Part shown: piece by piece, positions 41,628 to 54,337 of the stretch
Layout of the letters: the number at the start of each line of letters is the position of its first letter
How positions within the stretch are numbered: the first letter of the stretch is position 1
Assembly (NCBI GenBank): GCA_032207245.1
Contig: CM063499.1
Location: 38,272,624 to 38,336,623, forward strand
Length of the DNA: 64,000 nt
Source: Pardosa pseudoannulata
Taxonomy: Eukaryota; Arthropoda; Arachnida; Araneae; Lycosidae
Reading direction: 5' to 3'
Translations under genes and position numbers: made by a program
The notes under the pieces: generated by a model
The model's database searches: none
What the model saw: only the letters and a program-made list of their open reading frames with translations
What the model was told of the DNA's origin: nothing

Positions 41628-44600
41628 ATATGTTGCAATTTTTCCAATAATAACTTAAATTCGAATTTCTTTAGAACGAAATTCGGTTTAAGATTCAATA
41701 TTTTATTCTTGAATAATTTTAGAAGACTGATGCACTAGGATTTTTTATGTGTTAAAATGTCATAAATATTGATATCTTTCAATTATTAATGTAATATTTG
41801 AGTATTAACTGTAGTACATATTAATTATAAATATAATATTTAATTGTTAATAATTAAAAATAATTATATTTTTTTATAATCATTAACTAATATTTATTAT
41901 TTATATATTAACTTGTAATTATTACTAATATTTTTACTGTAATATTTACTTATAATTAAATATGACGATACATTCCCGAGAAAAATTAGGCAGTTCCGCG
42001 ACATTTGTCGGATACTGGAAAGGATTTGTAATTCAATTGAATATAAGGGACATGGAATTCGTTACAGCCGATATATACATAATAATATTGTTGTATTAAT
42101 ATATTAATATTTACAAGGCCTATTGAACGTATGCAATATTAATGCAAGAAAAGTTACGATAATTCTAAAAATGACGTCACCAATAGAATACATGACGTCA
42201 AACCGTGGGCGAGATGATAATCGTAAAATTTTAAAATTACTCAGGAGAGTCTTAAACGTTTTTCAGCCCGGAAGAAAATAAGTAAAGAAAACAAACTTAC
42301 AAACAATATTGAATTTTTTTGGAATCTGTTGCATTTTTTCCAATAATAACTTATAAATATTCGAATTTCTTTAGAACGAAATTTCGTTTAAGATTCTATA
42401 TTTTATTCTTGAATAATTTTAGAAGTCTGATGCACTAGGATTTCTCATGAATTAAAATGTAATAAAAATGGTATCTCTCAATTATTAACGTAAAAATTGA
42501 GTATTAATTGTAGTATAATTATAATTAATTATACTATTTATTTCTTATTAATAATTTTAAGTAATTATATTTACTTATAATTTATAGGTTTATTTTATTT
42601 ATCGTTTTTTAATATTTTTTATTTTAATATTTACTTATAATTAATTATGACGATACATTCCTGAAAAAAATTAGGCAGTTTAACGCCATTTGTCGGATAC
42701 TGTAAAGTATTTGTAAAATTCAGTTGAATATAAGGGGCATGGAATTTCTTACAGCCGATATACATAAATTGTTGTATTAGTTTATTATATTTACAAGGCC
42801 TATTGAACGTATGCAGTATTAATGCAAAAAAAGTTACGGTAATTCTAAAAATGACGTCACCAATAGAATACATGACGTCAAACCGTGGGCGAGATGATAA
42901 CCGTAGAATTTTAAAATTACTCAGGAGAGTCTTAAACGTTTTTCAGCCAGGAAGAAAATAAGTAAAGAAAACAAACTTACAAACAATATTGGCTTTTTTT
43001 TGGAATCTGTTGCAATTTTTCCAATAATAACTTACAAATATTCTAATTTCTTTAGAACGGAATTTGGTATAAGATTCAATATTTTATTCTTGAATAATTT
43101 TAGAAGTCTCATGTACTAGGATTTCTTGTGTGACAAAAAGTAATAAAAATGATATCTTTCAATTATTAATGTAATAATTGAGTATTAATTGTAGTATATT
43201 TTAGTTATAATTAATTGTAGTATTTATTTGTTAATAATTTCAAGTAATTATAGTTACTTATAATTTATAGGTTTATTTTATTTATCGTTTTTTGATAATT
43301 TTCACTGTAGTATTTACTTATAATTAAATATGACGATACATTCTCGAGTAAAATTAGGCAGTTTCGCGCCATTTGTCGGATACTGTAAAGGATTTTTAAA
43401 ATTCAATTGAATATAAGGGACATGGAATTCATTATAGCAAATATACATAATATTGTTGTATTAGTTTATTTTATTTACACGGCATATTGAATGAATGCAG
43501 TATTAATGCAAAAAAATTACGGTAACTCTAAAAATGACGTCACCAATAGAATATATGACGTCAAACCGTGGGCGAGGTGATAACCGTAGAATTTTAAAAT
43601 TACTCAGGAGAGTCTTAAACGTTTTTCAGCCAGGAAGAAAATAAGTAAAGAAAACAAACTTACAAACAATATTGGCTTTTTTTGGAATCTGTTGCAATTT
43701 TTCCAATAATAACTTATATTCGAATTTCTTTGCAACGAAATTTGGTTTAAGATTCAACATTTTATTCTTGAATAATTTTAGAAGTCTGATGAATTACACT
43801 AGGATTTCTCGTGTGTTAAAATGTCATACAAATGATATCTTTCAATTATTAATGTAATAATTGAGTATTAATTGTAGTATAATCATAATTAATTATAGTA
43901 TTTATTTCTTATTAATAATTATAAGTAATTATATTTGCTTATAATTATTAACTAATATTTATTATTTATATATTAACTTGTAATTATTACTAATATTTTT
44001 ACTGTAATATTTACTTATAATTAAATATGACGATACATTCCCGAGAAAAATTAGGCAGTTCCGCGATATTTGTCGGATACTGGAAAGGATTTGTAATTCA
44101 ATTGAATATAAGGAACGTGGAATTCATTACAGCAAATATACATAATAATATTGTTGTATTAGTTTATTATATTTACAAGGCCTATTGAACGTATGCAGTA
44201 TTAATGCAAGAAAAGTTACGGTAATTCTAAAAATGACGTCACCAATAGAATATATGACGTCAAACCGTGGGCGAGATGATAATCGTAGAATTTTAAAATT
44301 ACTCAGGAGAGTCTTAAACGTTTTTCAGCCAGGAAGAAAATAAGTAAAGAAAACAAACGTACAAACAATATTAGTTTCTTTTTTTTGGAATCTGTTGCAA
44401 TTTTCAATAGTAACTTCCAAATATTCGAATTTCTTTAGAACGAAATTAGGTTTACGATTCAATATTTAATTCTTGAATAATTTTAGAAGTCTGATGAACT
44501 AGGATTTCTCGTGTGTTAAAATGTCATAAAAATGATATCTTTCAATTTTTAATGTAATAATTGAGTATTAATTTTAGTATAATTATAATAATTATAATAT

Positions 44601-47370
44601 TTATTTCTTATTAATAATTATAAGTAAGTATATTTACTTATAATTTATAGGTTTATTTTATTTATCGTTTTTTAATATTTTTTACTGTAATATTTACTCA
44701 TAATTAAATATGACGATACATTCCCGAGAAATATTAGGCAGTTTCGCGCCATTTGTCGGATACTGTAAAGTATTTGTAAAATTCAATTGAATATAAAGGA
44801 CAGGGAATTCATTGTCGCCGATATACATAATAATATTGTTGTATTAGTTTATTATATTTACAAGGCCTATTGAACGTATGCAGTATTACTGCAAGGAAAG
44901 TTAAGGCAATTCTAAAAATGACGTCACCAATAGAATATATGACGTCAAACCGTGGGCGAGATGATAATCGTAGAATTTTAAAATTACTCAGGAGAGTCTT
45001 AAACGTTTTTCAGCCAGGAAGAAAATAAGTAAAGAAAACAAACTTACAAACAATATTGGCTTTTTTTGGAATCTGTTGCAATTTTTCCAATAATAACTTA
45101 TATTCGAATTTCTTTCGAACGAAATTTGGTTTAAGATTCTATATTTTATTCTTGAATAATTTTAGAAGTCTGATGAATTACACTAGGATTTCTCGTGTGT
45201 TAAAATGTCATACAAATGATATCTTTCAATTATTAATGTAATAATTGAGTATTAACTGTAATACATTTTAATTATAAATATAGTATTTATTTGTTAATAA
45301 TTATAAGTAATTATATTTGCTTATCATTATTAACTAATATTTATTATTTATATATTAACTTGTAATTATTACTAATATTTTTACTGTAATATTTACTTAT
45401 AATTAAATATGACGATACATTCCCGAGAAAAATTAGGCAGTTTCGTGCCATTTGTCGGATACTGCAAAGGATTTGTAAAATTTAATTGAATATAAAGGAC
45501 AGGGAATTCATTACAACAAATAGGCATAGTAATATTGTTGTATTAATTTATTATATTTACAAGACCTATTGAACGTATGCAATATTAATGAAAAAAAAGT
45601 TACGGTAATTCTAAAAATGACGTCACCAATAGAATACATGACGTCAAACCGTGGGAGAGATGATAACCGTAGAATTTTAAAATTACTCAGGAGAGTCTTA
45701 AACGTTTTTCAGCCAGGAAGAAAATAAGTAAAAAAAACAAACTTACAAACAATATTGGCTTTTTTTGAATCTGTTGAATTTTTCCAATAGAAACTTATAA
45801 ATATTCGAATTATTTTAGAACGAAATTTGGTTTAAGATTCAATATTTTTATTTTTGTATAATTTTAGAAGTCTGATGTACTAGAATTTCTTGTGTGTTAA
45901 AATGTAATAAAAATGTCTTTCAATTATTAATGTAATAATTGAGTATTAAGTGTAGTATATTTTAATTATAGTATATTTATATTTTAATGTTAATAATTAT
46001 ATTTACTTTAATTATTAACTAATATTCATTATTTATTTATCTTAATTTATTACTAAATTTTTACTGTAATATTTACTTATAATTAAATATGACTGACGAT
46101 ACATTAGAAAAACAGTTACGCCATTTTCGGATACTGTAAAGTATTTGTAAATGCATTGAATATAAAGGACAGGGAATTCAGTATCGCCGATATACATAAT
46201 AATATTGTTGTATTAGTTTATCATATTTACAAGGCCTATTGAACGTATGCAGTATTAATGTAAGAAAAGTTACTGTAATTCTAAAATGACGTCACCAATA
46301 GAATATATGACGTCAAACCGTGGGTGAGATGATAATCGTAGAATTTTAAAATTACTCAGGAGAGTCTTAAACGTTTTTCAGCCAGGAAGAAAATAAGTAA
46401 AGAAAACAACTTACAAAATTGGCTTTCTTTATCTATGCAATTTCCAATCGTAACTTACAAATATTCGAATTTCTTTAGAACATTTTAAGATTCAATATTT
46501 TATCTTGAATAGTTTAGAAGTCTGATGTACTAGGATTTTTTTATCTGTTAAAATCATAAAATGATATCTTTCAATTATTAATGTAATAATTGAGTATTAA
46601 TAGCACATTTTAAATTTAAAGTATTTATTTCTTATTAATAATATTAAGTAATTATACTTAATTTATAGGTTTATTTTATTTATCGTTTTTTGATAATTTT
46701 CACTGTAGTATTACTTATAATGAATTATGACGATACATCTCAAAAAAAATTAGCAGTTTCGCGCCGATTGTCGGATACTGTAAAGGATTTTTAAAATTCA
46801 ATTGATATAAAGGAAGGGAATTCATTACAGCAATATACATAAAATTTTTTTTTTAATTTATTATTTACAAGGCCTATTGAACGTATGTAATTAATGCAAG
46901 AAAAAGTTAGGGTAACTCTAAAAAATGACGCCACCAATATATATGACGTCAATCCGTGAGATGATAACCGTATATTTTAAAACTACTCAGGGGATAAACG
47001 TTTTCAACCAGGAAGAAAATAATAAAGAAAACAAACTTACAAACAATATTGCTTTTTGGAGTCTGTTGCAATTTTTTCATAACTTCCAAATATTCAAATT
47101 TCTTTAGAACGAAATTTGGTTAAAGATTCAATATTTATTCTTGAATAATTTTAGAAGTCTGTTGCACTAGAATTTCGTGTTAAAATGTAATAAAAATGAT
47201 ATTTTCTTCAATTAATGATAATTGAGTATTAATTGTAGTATAGTTTAATTATAATTAAGATTTGATAAAAATTATATTTAATTATAATTTAGGTTGTTTT
47301 TTTATCATTTTTTAATATTTTACTTAATATTCTTATAATTAATTACAGTATAATATTAAATGATAATGTT
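41628..47370 (+). repeat. ~685-bp tandem array with CRE/CCAAT module
   Basis: Eight units, anchored on ATGACGTCACCAATAGAATA at 42171, 42851, 43534, 44233, 44918, 45617, 46286 and (degenerate) 46925; periods 680, 683, 699, 685, 699, 669, 639. Each also has CTCAGGAGAGTCTTAAACG and TGCAATTTTTCCAATAATAA. Inner units are very similar and the last two decay and shorten. Internal AT stretches vary in length. The 60-codon ORFs at 43672-43857 and 45056-45241 are the same repeat segment in two units and have no recognised domain. Confidence 0.94.
42172..42200 (+). promoter_or_regulatory. Paired CRE palindromes flanking a CCAAT box (first of seven in the array)
   Basis: TGACGTCA at 42172-42179 and 42193-42200 are perfect CRE/ATF-CREB consensus palindromes, 21 bp centre to centre, with CCAAT between them. 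The same module recurs at 42852, 43535, 44234, 44919, 45618 and 46287, and is degraded at 46926. Binding is inferred from motif identity only. Confidence 0.55.
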
Positions 47371-47406
47371 TAACTAATTGAGCTTGTATTTGCTTAACAC
47401 TGTTAA

Positions 47407-47886
47407 CACATTGTATGCGAGACACGTACTAGTACATTTTCTGACGACTAATACTTCAACAAGGACACGTACTAGTACTTTAATTGATACATGAGCGCGA
47501 GTTCACTAGTACGGGTTAGTGTAACAGCATGGTTTGTTTGTGAGTACAAAATAACGAAACTGAATGTTCTTGTCTACTACATAGATTGTAAAAATTTAGA
47601 CAATAAAAACTAGTTTTTACATCAGTCGATGCGGAACCACAGAACGAAAGAACTAAAACTATATACTACTATTCTATTGAATTTTTATATTATGATACTA
47701 TTATATAATATCCCCTAAAAAATACTATTTGTTTACAAAAACTTATGATTGTTATTATATATTCAATATTTTTTATATTTTCAATATAAATACAATATAA
47801 AAATTAAATAATTCAGATTACTAAATACTAAATTTATAAAACGCCCGCTCCCACATTTCGCTGCGAAATTTACCTGCACAAATGTG
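47407..47886 (-). mobile_element. 480-bp piggyBac-type MITE (family P2)
   Basis: TTAA at 47403-47406 and 47887-47890 enclose ends CACATTGTATGC and, inverted, CACATTTGTGCAGG. It is the sister of 12124-13305 in opposite orientation, without the solo LTR, and so provides the empty site for that LTR. It contains GTACTAGTAC repeats near 47430-47520. No ORF. It sits between two satellite arrays. Confidence 0.9.
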
Positions 47887-47989
47887 TTAACATTCATTTC
47901 AAATCGCACCCAATGAATTTTTTCATGAAATCACCTTTCGTAAAGAGATAAATAGAAGTTAATATCTCTAATATTCGAAACATCTTGAA

Positions 47990-50305
47990 ATAGATCCCAC
48001 ACATTAATAACATCCTACTTTAAAATAACACCTCGTATCCCGCACTGAGGAGTCATTTCACTCTTTATAAAGCATCCTCAACATCATAATTAGCATCCTG
48101 CTTTAAAATTACCTATACGCACCGTGGAGTCATTTCACAACTCTATAAATGCATCCTCCACATCATGAATAGCATCCTACTTTAAAATAACACCTCGTAT
48201 CACGCACTGAGGAGTCGCTTAACAGCTCTATAAATGCATTCCCCACATCATGAATAGACTTCTACTTTAAAATTACATCTCATATCACAAACTGAGGAGT
48301 CATTTCACAGCACCACATCATGAATAGCGTTCTACTTTAAAATCACATCTCGTATCACACACTGAGGAGTCATTTCGCAGCTGTATAAATGCATCCTCCA
48401 CATCATCAATAGCATCCTACTTTAAAATCACACCTGGTATCACGCACTGAGGAGTCGCTTAACAGCTCTATAAATGCATCCCCCACATCATGAATAACAT
48501 TCTACTTTAAATCACCTACTTTAAAATAACACCTCGTATCCCGCACTGAGGAGTCGCTTAACAGCTCTATAAATGCATCCCCCACATCATTAATAACATC
48601 CTACTTTAAAATTACATCTCATATCACAAAATGAGGAGTCATTTCACAGTCCCACATCATGAATAACGTCCTACTTTAAAATCACATCTCGTATCACACA
48701 CTGAAGAGTAATTTCGCAGCTGTATAAATGCATTCTCCACATCATGAATAGCACTACTTTAAAATCTCACCTCGTATCACGCACTGCAGAGTCATTCAAC
48801 AGCTCTATAAATGTATCCCCCACATCATGAATAGCATTTAACTTTAAAATTACATCTCATATCACAAACTGAGGAGTCATTTCACAGCACAACATTAATA
48901 GCGTTCTACTTTAAAATCTCATCTCGTATCACACACTGAAGAGTCACTTAACAGGTCTATAAATGCATCTCCCACATCATGAATAGAATTCTACTTTAAA
49001 ATTACATCTCATATTACAAACTGAGGAGTCATTTCACAGCACCACATCATGAATAGCGTTCTACTTTAAAATCACATCTCATATCACACACTGAAGAGTC
49101 GTTTCGCAGATATATAAATTCATTCTTCACATCATGAATAGCATCCTACTTTAAAATCACACAAAGTATCACGCACTGAAGAGTCATTTTACAACTCTAT
49201 AAATGCATCTTCCACATCATGAATAGCATCCTACATTAAAATCACTCCTCATATCATGCAGTGAGGAGTAATTTAACAGCCCTATAAATGCATCCCCCAC
49301 ATCAATAGCATACTACTATAAAATCACATCTCGCATCTAGCACTGAGGAGTCATTTCGCTGCTGCAAAAAACCATCCTCCACATCATGAATAGCATCCTA
49401 ATTTAAAATCGCATCTCGTATCAAGCATTGCAGTCATTTAACAGCTCTATAAATGCATCCTCCGTATCATGAATAGTATCCTACTTTAAAATTATATCTG
49501 ATATCACAAACTGAGGAGTCATTTCACAGCTCCATAAATGCATTCTCCACATCATGAATAGAATCCTGCTTTAAAATCACACCTCGTATCGCACTGAGAA
49601 GTCACGTAACAGCTCTATAAATGCATCTCCCACATCATGAATACAATTCTACTTTAAAATTACATCTCATATTACAAACTGAGGAGTCATTTCACAGCAC
49701 CACATCATGAATAGCGTTCTACTTTAATAGCACATTTCGTATTACTGAAGAGTCATTTCGCAGCTCTATATATGCATCCTTCACATCATGAATGACATTT
49801 TACTTTAAAATCACACAAAGTATCACGCACTGAGGGGCCATTTCACAACTCTATAAATGCATCCTCCACATCATGAATAGCATCCTACTTTAAAATCACA
49901 CCACGTATGACGCATTCAAGATTCATTTCGTAGCTCTAAAAATGTATCCCCCCCGTTCTCAATAGCATCTTACTTTAAAATCATATCTCGTATCACAAGC
50001 TGAGGAGTCATTTCACAGCTTCAGAAATGCAAATGCATCTCCACATCATGAATAGCATACTACTTTAAAATTACATCTCGTATCACACACCGAAGAGTTA
50101 TTTCGAAGCTGTATAAATGCATCCTTCACATCATTAATAGCATCCTACTTTAAAATCACACCTCGTATCACGCACTGAGGAGTCATTTCACAGCTAAAGA
50201 AATGCATTCTCCACATCATCAATAGCATACTACTATAAAATCACATGTCGCATCTAGCACTGAGGAGTCATTTCGCAGCTGCAAAAATGCATCCTGCATA
50301 TTACG
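47990..50305 (+). repeat. 85-bp tandem satellite, ~27 units
   Basis: The unit reads roughly CCACATCATGAATAGCATCC, TACTTTAAAATCACACCTCG, TATCACGCACTGAGGAGTCA, TTTCACAGCTCTATAAATGC. CACATCATGAATA-type anchors repeat every 85 bp, with interspersed shorter units of about 65-70 bp that lack the TCTATAAATGCATC part. Subtypes (ACACCTCG versus ACATCTCA) alternate, suggesting a higher-order pattern. There is no coding frame. Confidence 0.94.
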
Positions 50306-51495
50306 AGTTTACTAACATCCAAAAATTTATGAAAAGGATATTAATCTAATGCGGTTTCTTGTTCAGAGACTATTTACGTACATAAAAAATTATTAAAATT
50401 TTATAAACATTTAAAAAGCTTTTAAAATCAGTAACTGGCGAACCTCACCTCACCTCCCTTCCCCGAAAAATGTTAACATGTGATCCGTGTGCTATGGGAT
50501 GGAAATCACTGTATTACGATATATATAGAGAGCATTTTCTATATATAAAGTTCCTTGTGAAACAATAAAAAATTTTAAAATAATATTTTACCTTGAAATT
50601 TTAATCATTAATATGAAGCAAATTGTATTAGCTTTTAAATTAGATTGACTAAAAATGTTAAATATTTTTCTAAACATACTGTCGCCTTAAAGAAAAGTAA
50701 TTATTCCGGTTGAATTCAACATTGTCATTGATTATATAAATTCATTCTCTAACATATGTTTCACCGATAATTGAAAAAATATCTTTGACAACAAAATAAT
50801 AACTGAATGATTATAATTCAACGATAAATGCATTCAGCTGTGCAAATTTATGCTAAAATAAATTATATGTTTTTTGAATTTACTATTTATTTTTGTTTAC
50901 AGTCTGTTTACATTACTTGAAAAGTAACTGTTTATTCTAATTATGAAGATGTAATTTACGTAACTCCTTTGCAACAAACAGGAAAAATTTAAGAAAAAAT
51001 CGAAATCACTGGCAATATTCGAAATTCGGTTGATTTGAACAGATAATACTAATACTAAATTTTATTCTAAAACCAGAGAGATTTCTGTCGTGGAAAATAC
51101 ATTTTTTGCTAAGAAGTATTTCTTTTTATGTTTTATTTATTTATTTATTTATTTTGCGTTTTAAATCATATATCCTACACTTTAACGAAATATTTTCCGA
51201 TTCAGGGTTGGTGTGGTACAAATATTAAGGAGTAAAAAAATTACAAAAAAAAAGTAACTTATTTTTCAATTAGTATCTCAAAAACTTCAGGATATTCCAC
51301 AGATCTTAAAAACTCAAAGCATATTTATTTTTCTACTATAGAAAAAGCTTCTATAGAATAAGGTTCAGTTATTATGATGGATTATGCGACCAAAACTAAA
51401 AATGCGGGGCACTCAACATGCAAAAACTAAATATAACATAAGTGTTTTAATGTAAATATTCTCTTAGACAATTTTATGTATACTGAAAATATGTT
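50306..51495. other. Unassigned intronic stretch
   Basis: AT-rich, with a short TTTA microsatellite at about 51135-51160. No ORF or repeat family was recognised. Confidence 0.5.
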
Positions 51496-51499
51496 ACTT

Positions 51500-52425
51500 T
51501 GGCATTGATTCCAGTTGCACCCCACGCTATAATTATCAAAAAGTCTCATTTGGCGGTATGTATAAATGATGTCCAATATTTATCGAATCGATTGCAAACC
51601 GTGTGGTTATGTGTAAAAACCAAACAAATGCACAAACTTCTTAATTTTTACAAAATATATAACTTAAACGCTAGATATTTATTAGTCAATGAAATACACT
51701 CCTAGACTTTTATAAAAATAATTTGTTGTTAATACCGATGACAAAATTTTCACTGCAACAAAAAATAATCGATGATTAAATTGAAAATTATCACATATGT
51801 ACCTAATCTATTGTTTAATCCAAATATAAAAGAAAATTATTTATGGAATATCTAAGTCCCACGATAAAATGTTTGAAAATAATGCAGACGATATTTGAAT
51901 AATATAAAATAAATGATTAAATGAGATGGTTAAAGGAATGACGTCATAATGCTAGAAATAAATATTATTTTCATCTATTTATAATGTGATAAATTGATGA
52001 ATTTAATCGTCTGCTCTTAACCGCGGAAATAGGGCTTGAAATAATTACATTAAACGATCGAAAAGGGGGGAAGAGGTGAATTTCGAACGTTATCGAACTC
52101 GCTTTGAATTTGCAACCCCTAACTCATCAAGAATCGAATATGGATGCCTTTATCCATTCCAGGTCCAATAGCTTTATATATTCAAGGACAGACGGACTTA
52201 GGCTATTATTATATAGGGGAAGTTCCAAAAATAAATAAGATATGAGTATGAAGATAATTTGTTCTATGTTAAAAAATATGTTTGTAAATCTGGTAGTTAT
52301 TAAGTTATGAGTAAGTCAAAAATGATAAATTTTTGTTTACATTTTTTCGCATGTAAGTGTCATATGACCCCTTAAGACGATAGAAATAGGGAAGTTTTAC
52401 TCACCCCCATCTGGAAGGATATTAT
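51500..52425 (+). repeat. Tandem segmental duplication, copy 1 (includes repeat family A and exon edge)
   Basis: Parallel to 52560-53432: AAACCGTGTGGTTATGT, GGAATGACGTCATAATGCTA, GAGGACAGACGGAC, TATGAGTATGAAGATAATTT and finally GAAGTTTTACTCACCCCCAT recur in the same order. Copy 1 stops matching right after CTGGAAGG (52418), 14 bp into the exon sequence. Repeat family A makes up most of the unit. Confidence 0.88.
52405..52418 (-). pseudogene. Duplicated 3' edge of the signal-peptide exon with splice donor
   Basis: CCCCATCTGGAAGG preceded by TTTTACTCAC repeats 53419-53432 with its donor. On the minus strand this is a decoy donor (GTGAGT) with the last 14 exon bases but no acceptor or upstream coding. 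It lies about 1 kb downstream of the real donor in transcript order. Confidence 0.8.
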
Positions 52426-52559
52426 TATATAGAGGATAGATTTTTGTATCTTACATGTTTCATGTAACAAAATTATATAGTCTCATTCTGACGAAAAAAT
52501 CAAAATTAAAGAAAAAATTAATTGAAATTCAACGTTTCTTTTCCCCTTAGGAGTACAGA

Positions 52560-53432
52560 ATAAGTTTTAATATTGACAATGATTATTTGGTTGTACGTAT
52601 TAATGATGTCCAAAATTGAACGAATCGATTGCAAACCGTGTGGTTATGTACAAAAAACAAACTTCTTAAATTTCAAAGATATGTAACTTAAACGCTAGAT
52701 ATTTATTAGTCAGGGAAATAGATTCCTAGATTTTATGAAAAGAATTTGTTGTTCATACCGGTGATAAAATTTCCAATGCAACAAAAAAATAGTCGATGAT
52801 TAAATTAAAAATTATCGTTTATGTACCTAATTTATTATTTAACGCAAATATAAAAGAAAATTATTTACGGAATATCTAAGTTCCATGATAAAATGTTTGA
52901 TAATAATGCAGACGATACTTGAATATAATAAAATAAATGATTAAATGAGATGGTTAAAGGAATGACGTCATAATGCTAGAAATAAATGTTATTTTCATCT
53001 ATTTATAATGTGATAAATTAATGAATTTAATCGTCTGCTCTTAACAGGGAAAAATAGGGCTTGAAATAATGGCATTAAATGATCGAAAAGGCGAGAAGGG
53101 GTGAATTTCTATCGTTGCTAACCCTAACTCATCAAGAATCCAATATGGATGCCTCTATTCATTTCAGGTCCAACAGCTTCATAAATTCGAGGACAGACGG
53201 ACAGATAACTTAGGCTATTATTATAAAGAGGAAGGCTCAAAAGTGAATAATATATGAGTATGAAGATAATTTATTTTAACTATGTTGAAAAATTATTCTT
53301 ATAAATCTGGTAGTTTAAGGTATGAGAAGTCAAAAATGATAATTTTATTTTACGTTTTTTTCGAATCTAAGTGTCATATTACCCCTTAAGACGATATAAA
53401 TAAGGAAGTTTTACTCACCCCCATCTGGAAGG
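52560..53432 (+). repeat. Tandem segmental duplication, copy 2
   Basis: Partner of 51500-52425, continuing into the true exon. The two differ by scattered substitutions and small indels (roughly 10 percent by eye), so the event is not very recent. Confidence 0.88.
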
Positions 53433-53478
53433 CATTTGACCACGGAAGCCGTCAGCAAGAGTAAACACAATTTCACAC
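53419..53478 (-). CDS. CUB-domain protein gene, exon 1 of those found (signal peptide)
   Basis: On the minus strand CTACTTTTGTTGCAG (AG at 53480-53479) precedes a 60-bp exon ending GATGGGG|GTGAGT (GT at 53418-53417). It translates to VKLCLLLLTASVVKCLPDG, a hydrophobic secretion signal with a plausible cleavage near ASVVKC. It enters in phase 1 and leaves in phase 1 (G|AT), matching exon 2 to give DGDLCRW. The initiator Met and 5' UTR must be in an upstream exon (right of here or beyond the window). The exact reading of such a short exon rests on splice signals, phase and hydrophobicity. Confidence 0.75.
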
Positions 53479-53489
53479 CTGCAACAAAA

Positions 53490-54205
53490 GTAGAGAAAAA
53501 AAACACTGTTTAGATAGAACTTTGCAAATCGTTGTAAATAGCAGCTGAAAAATCGTTAATGGAATTTCGATTTTTTTTTTTTTGTATTTTGGTTACCTAA
53601 ACAAAAACTACTAAAATCGAAAAAAAATTGTAAAAACATTTTCGTTTCATTAAAAATAAGAAAAGGAGGGAAAACTGAAAGGAAAAAAAGCACTAAAAAG
53701 AAGTTTGAAGTAGATGCTAAAAGCAAAACAGAACTTGAACATGTTAAATTTATCCGGTTAACAGTTAATTATTTTAAGCTTAGTAAACATTTATGAAGGA
53801 AGATGTTTTGAAATTATTAGTTAAAGAACTCAATTTAACTCCATGACATACAAATTAAAAACGGAACTTGATGCACCAAAAAACATTTAATTTAGGTGAA
53901 ACCAAAAGTTATATGCAAGCTTAGAAATAGAACATTTTATTTTGAAATTTGCATTGATGTGTTCAGTCTTCATAAAAGACTATTTAAATTTCAATTATTA
54001 ATAATTCATCATTGTTTCACTTTATTCTGTAAAGTTTCTGTTCTGACGGGTTTTTTTTCACTATTCTACAGATGGCATCACCATGTAACTTTTTTTTCCC
54101 ATTCTGAGCTAAGGTAAAAATGGCTAATTGCTTGTTATTCTCCCTGTGTGTAACTCTATCAATGTCTCTCCCTGTGTGTAACTATATCTGTGTGTTCTTT
54201 TGTGT
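53490..54205. other. Unassigned stretch
   Basis: AT-rich intronic or upstream DNA with TCCCTGTGTGTAACTATATC-type short duplications around 54140-54190. No exon seen. Confidence 0.5.
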
Positions 54206-54335
54206 ACTTACAATTCATCGTGATGTGTTTCATAAAAAAAAGATAGTTTTATTTGACAAGAGACTGTTTTGATTCATCACTTTGGTTTCAAACACATGCT
54301 CATAATTATTTTACTGATATTACCATTTTTGGGAA
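54206..54335 (+). repeat. Direct repeat flanking the 54.3-55.6 kb block, left copy
   Basis: TTGTGTACTTACAATTCATC through CATGCTCATAATTATTTTAC and TGATATTACCATTT recurs at 55670-55805 with a few changes (GTACTTTCAATTCATCGCG). It lies about 1.46 kb from its partner. Confidence 0.85.
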
Positions 54336-54337
54336 CA

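Larger units (their letters stand above)
15113..53418 (-). other. Intron 1 of the CUB gene (about 38.3 kb)
   Basis: This is inferred from the phase match between the donor after the signal-peptide exon (53418-53417, GTGAGT) and the acceptor before exon 2 (15114-15113). Phase 1 on both sides makes a Gly|Asp junction. It contains the three largest tandem arrays, a near-complete Gypsy element, mariner, LINE and piggyBac derivatives. No other coding exon for this gene was seen inside, although a short cassette exon could be missed. Confidence 0.7.

Noticed and set aside
43672..45241. Identical 61-codon ORFs beginning MAFFGICCNF
   Set aside because: They are the same segment of two satellite units; other units break the frame, and no domain is recognised.
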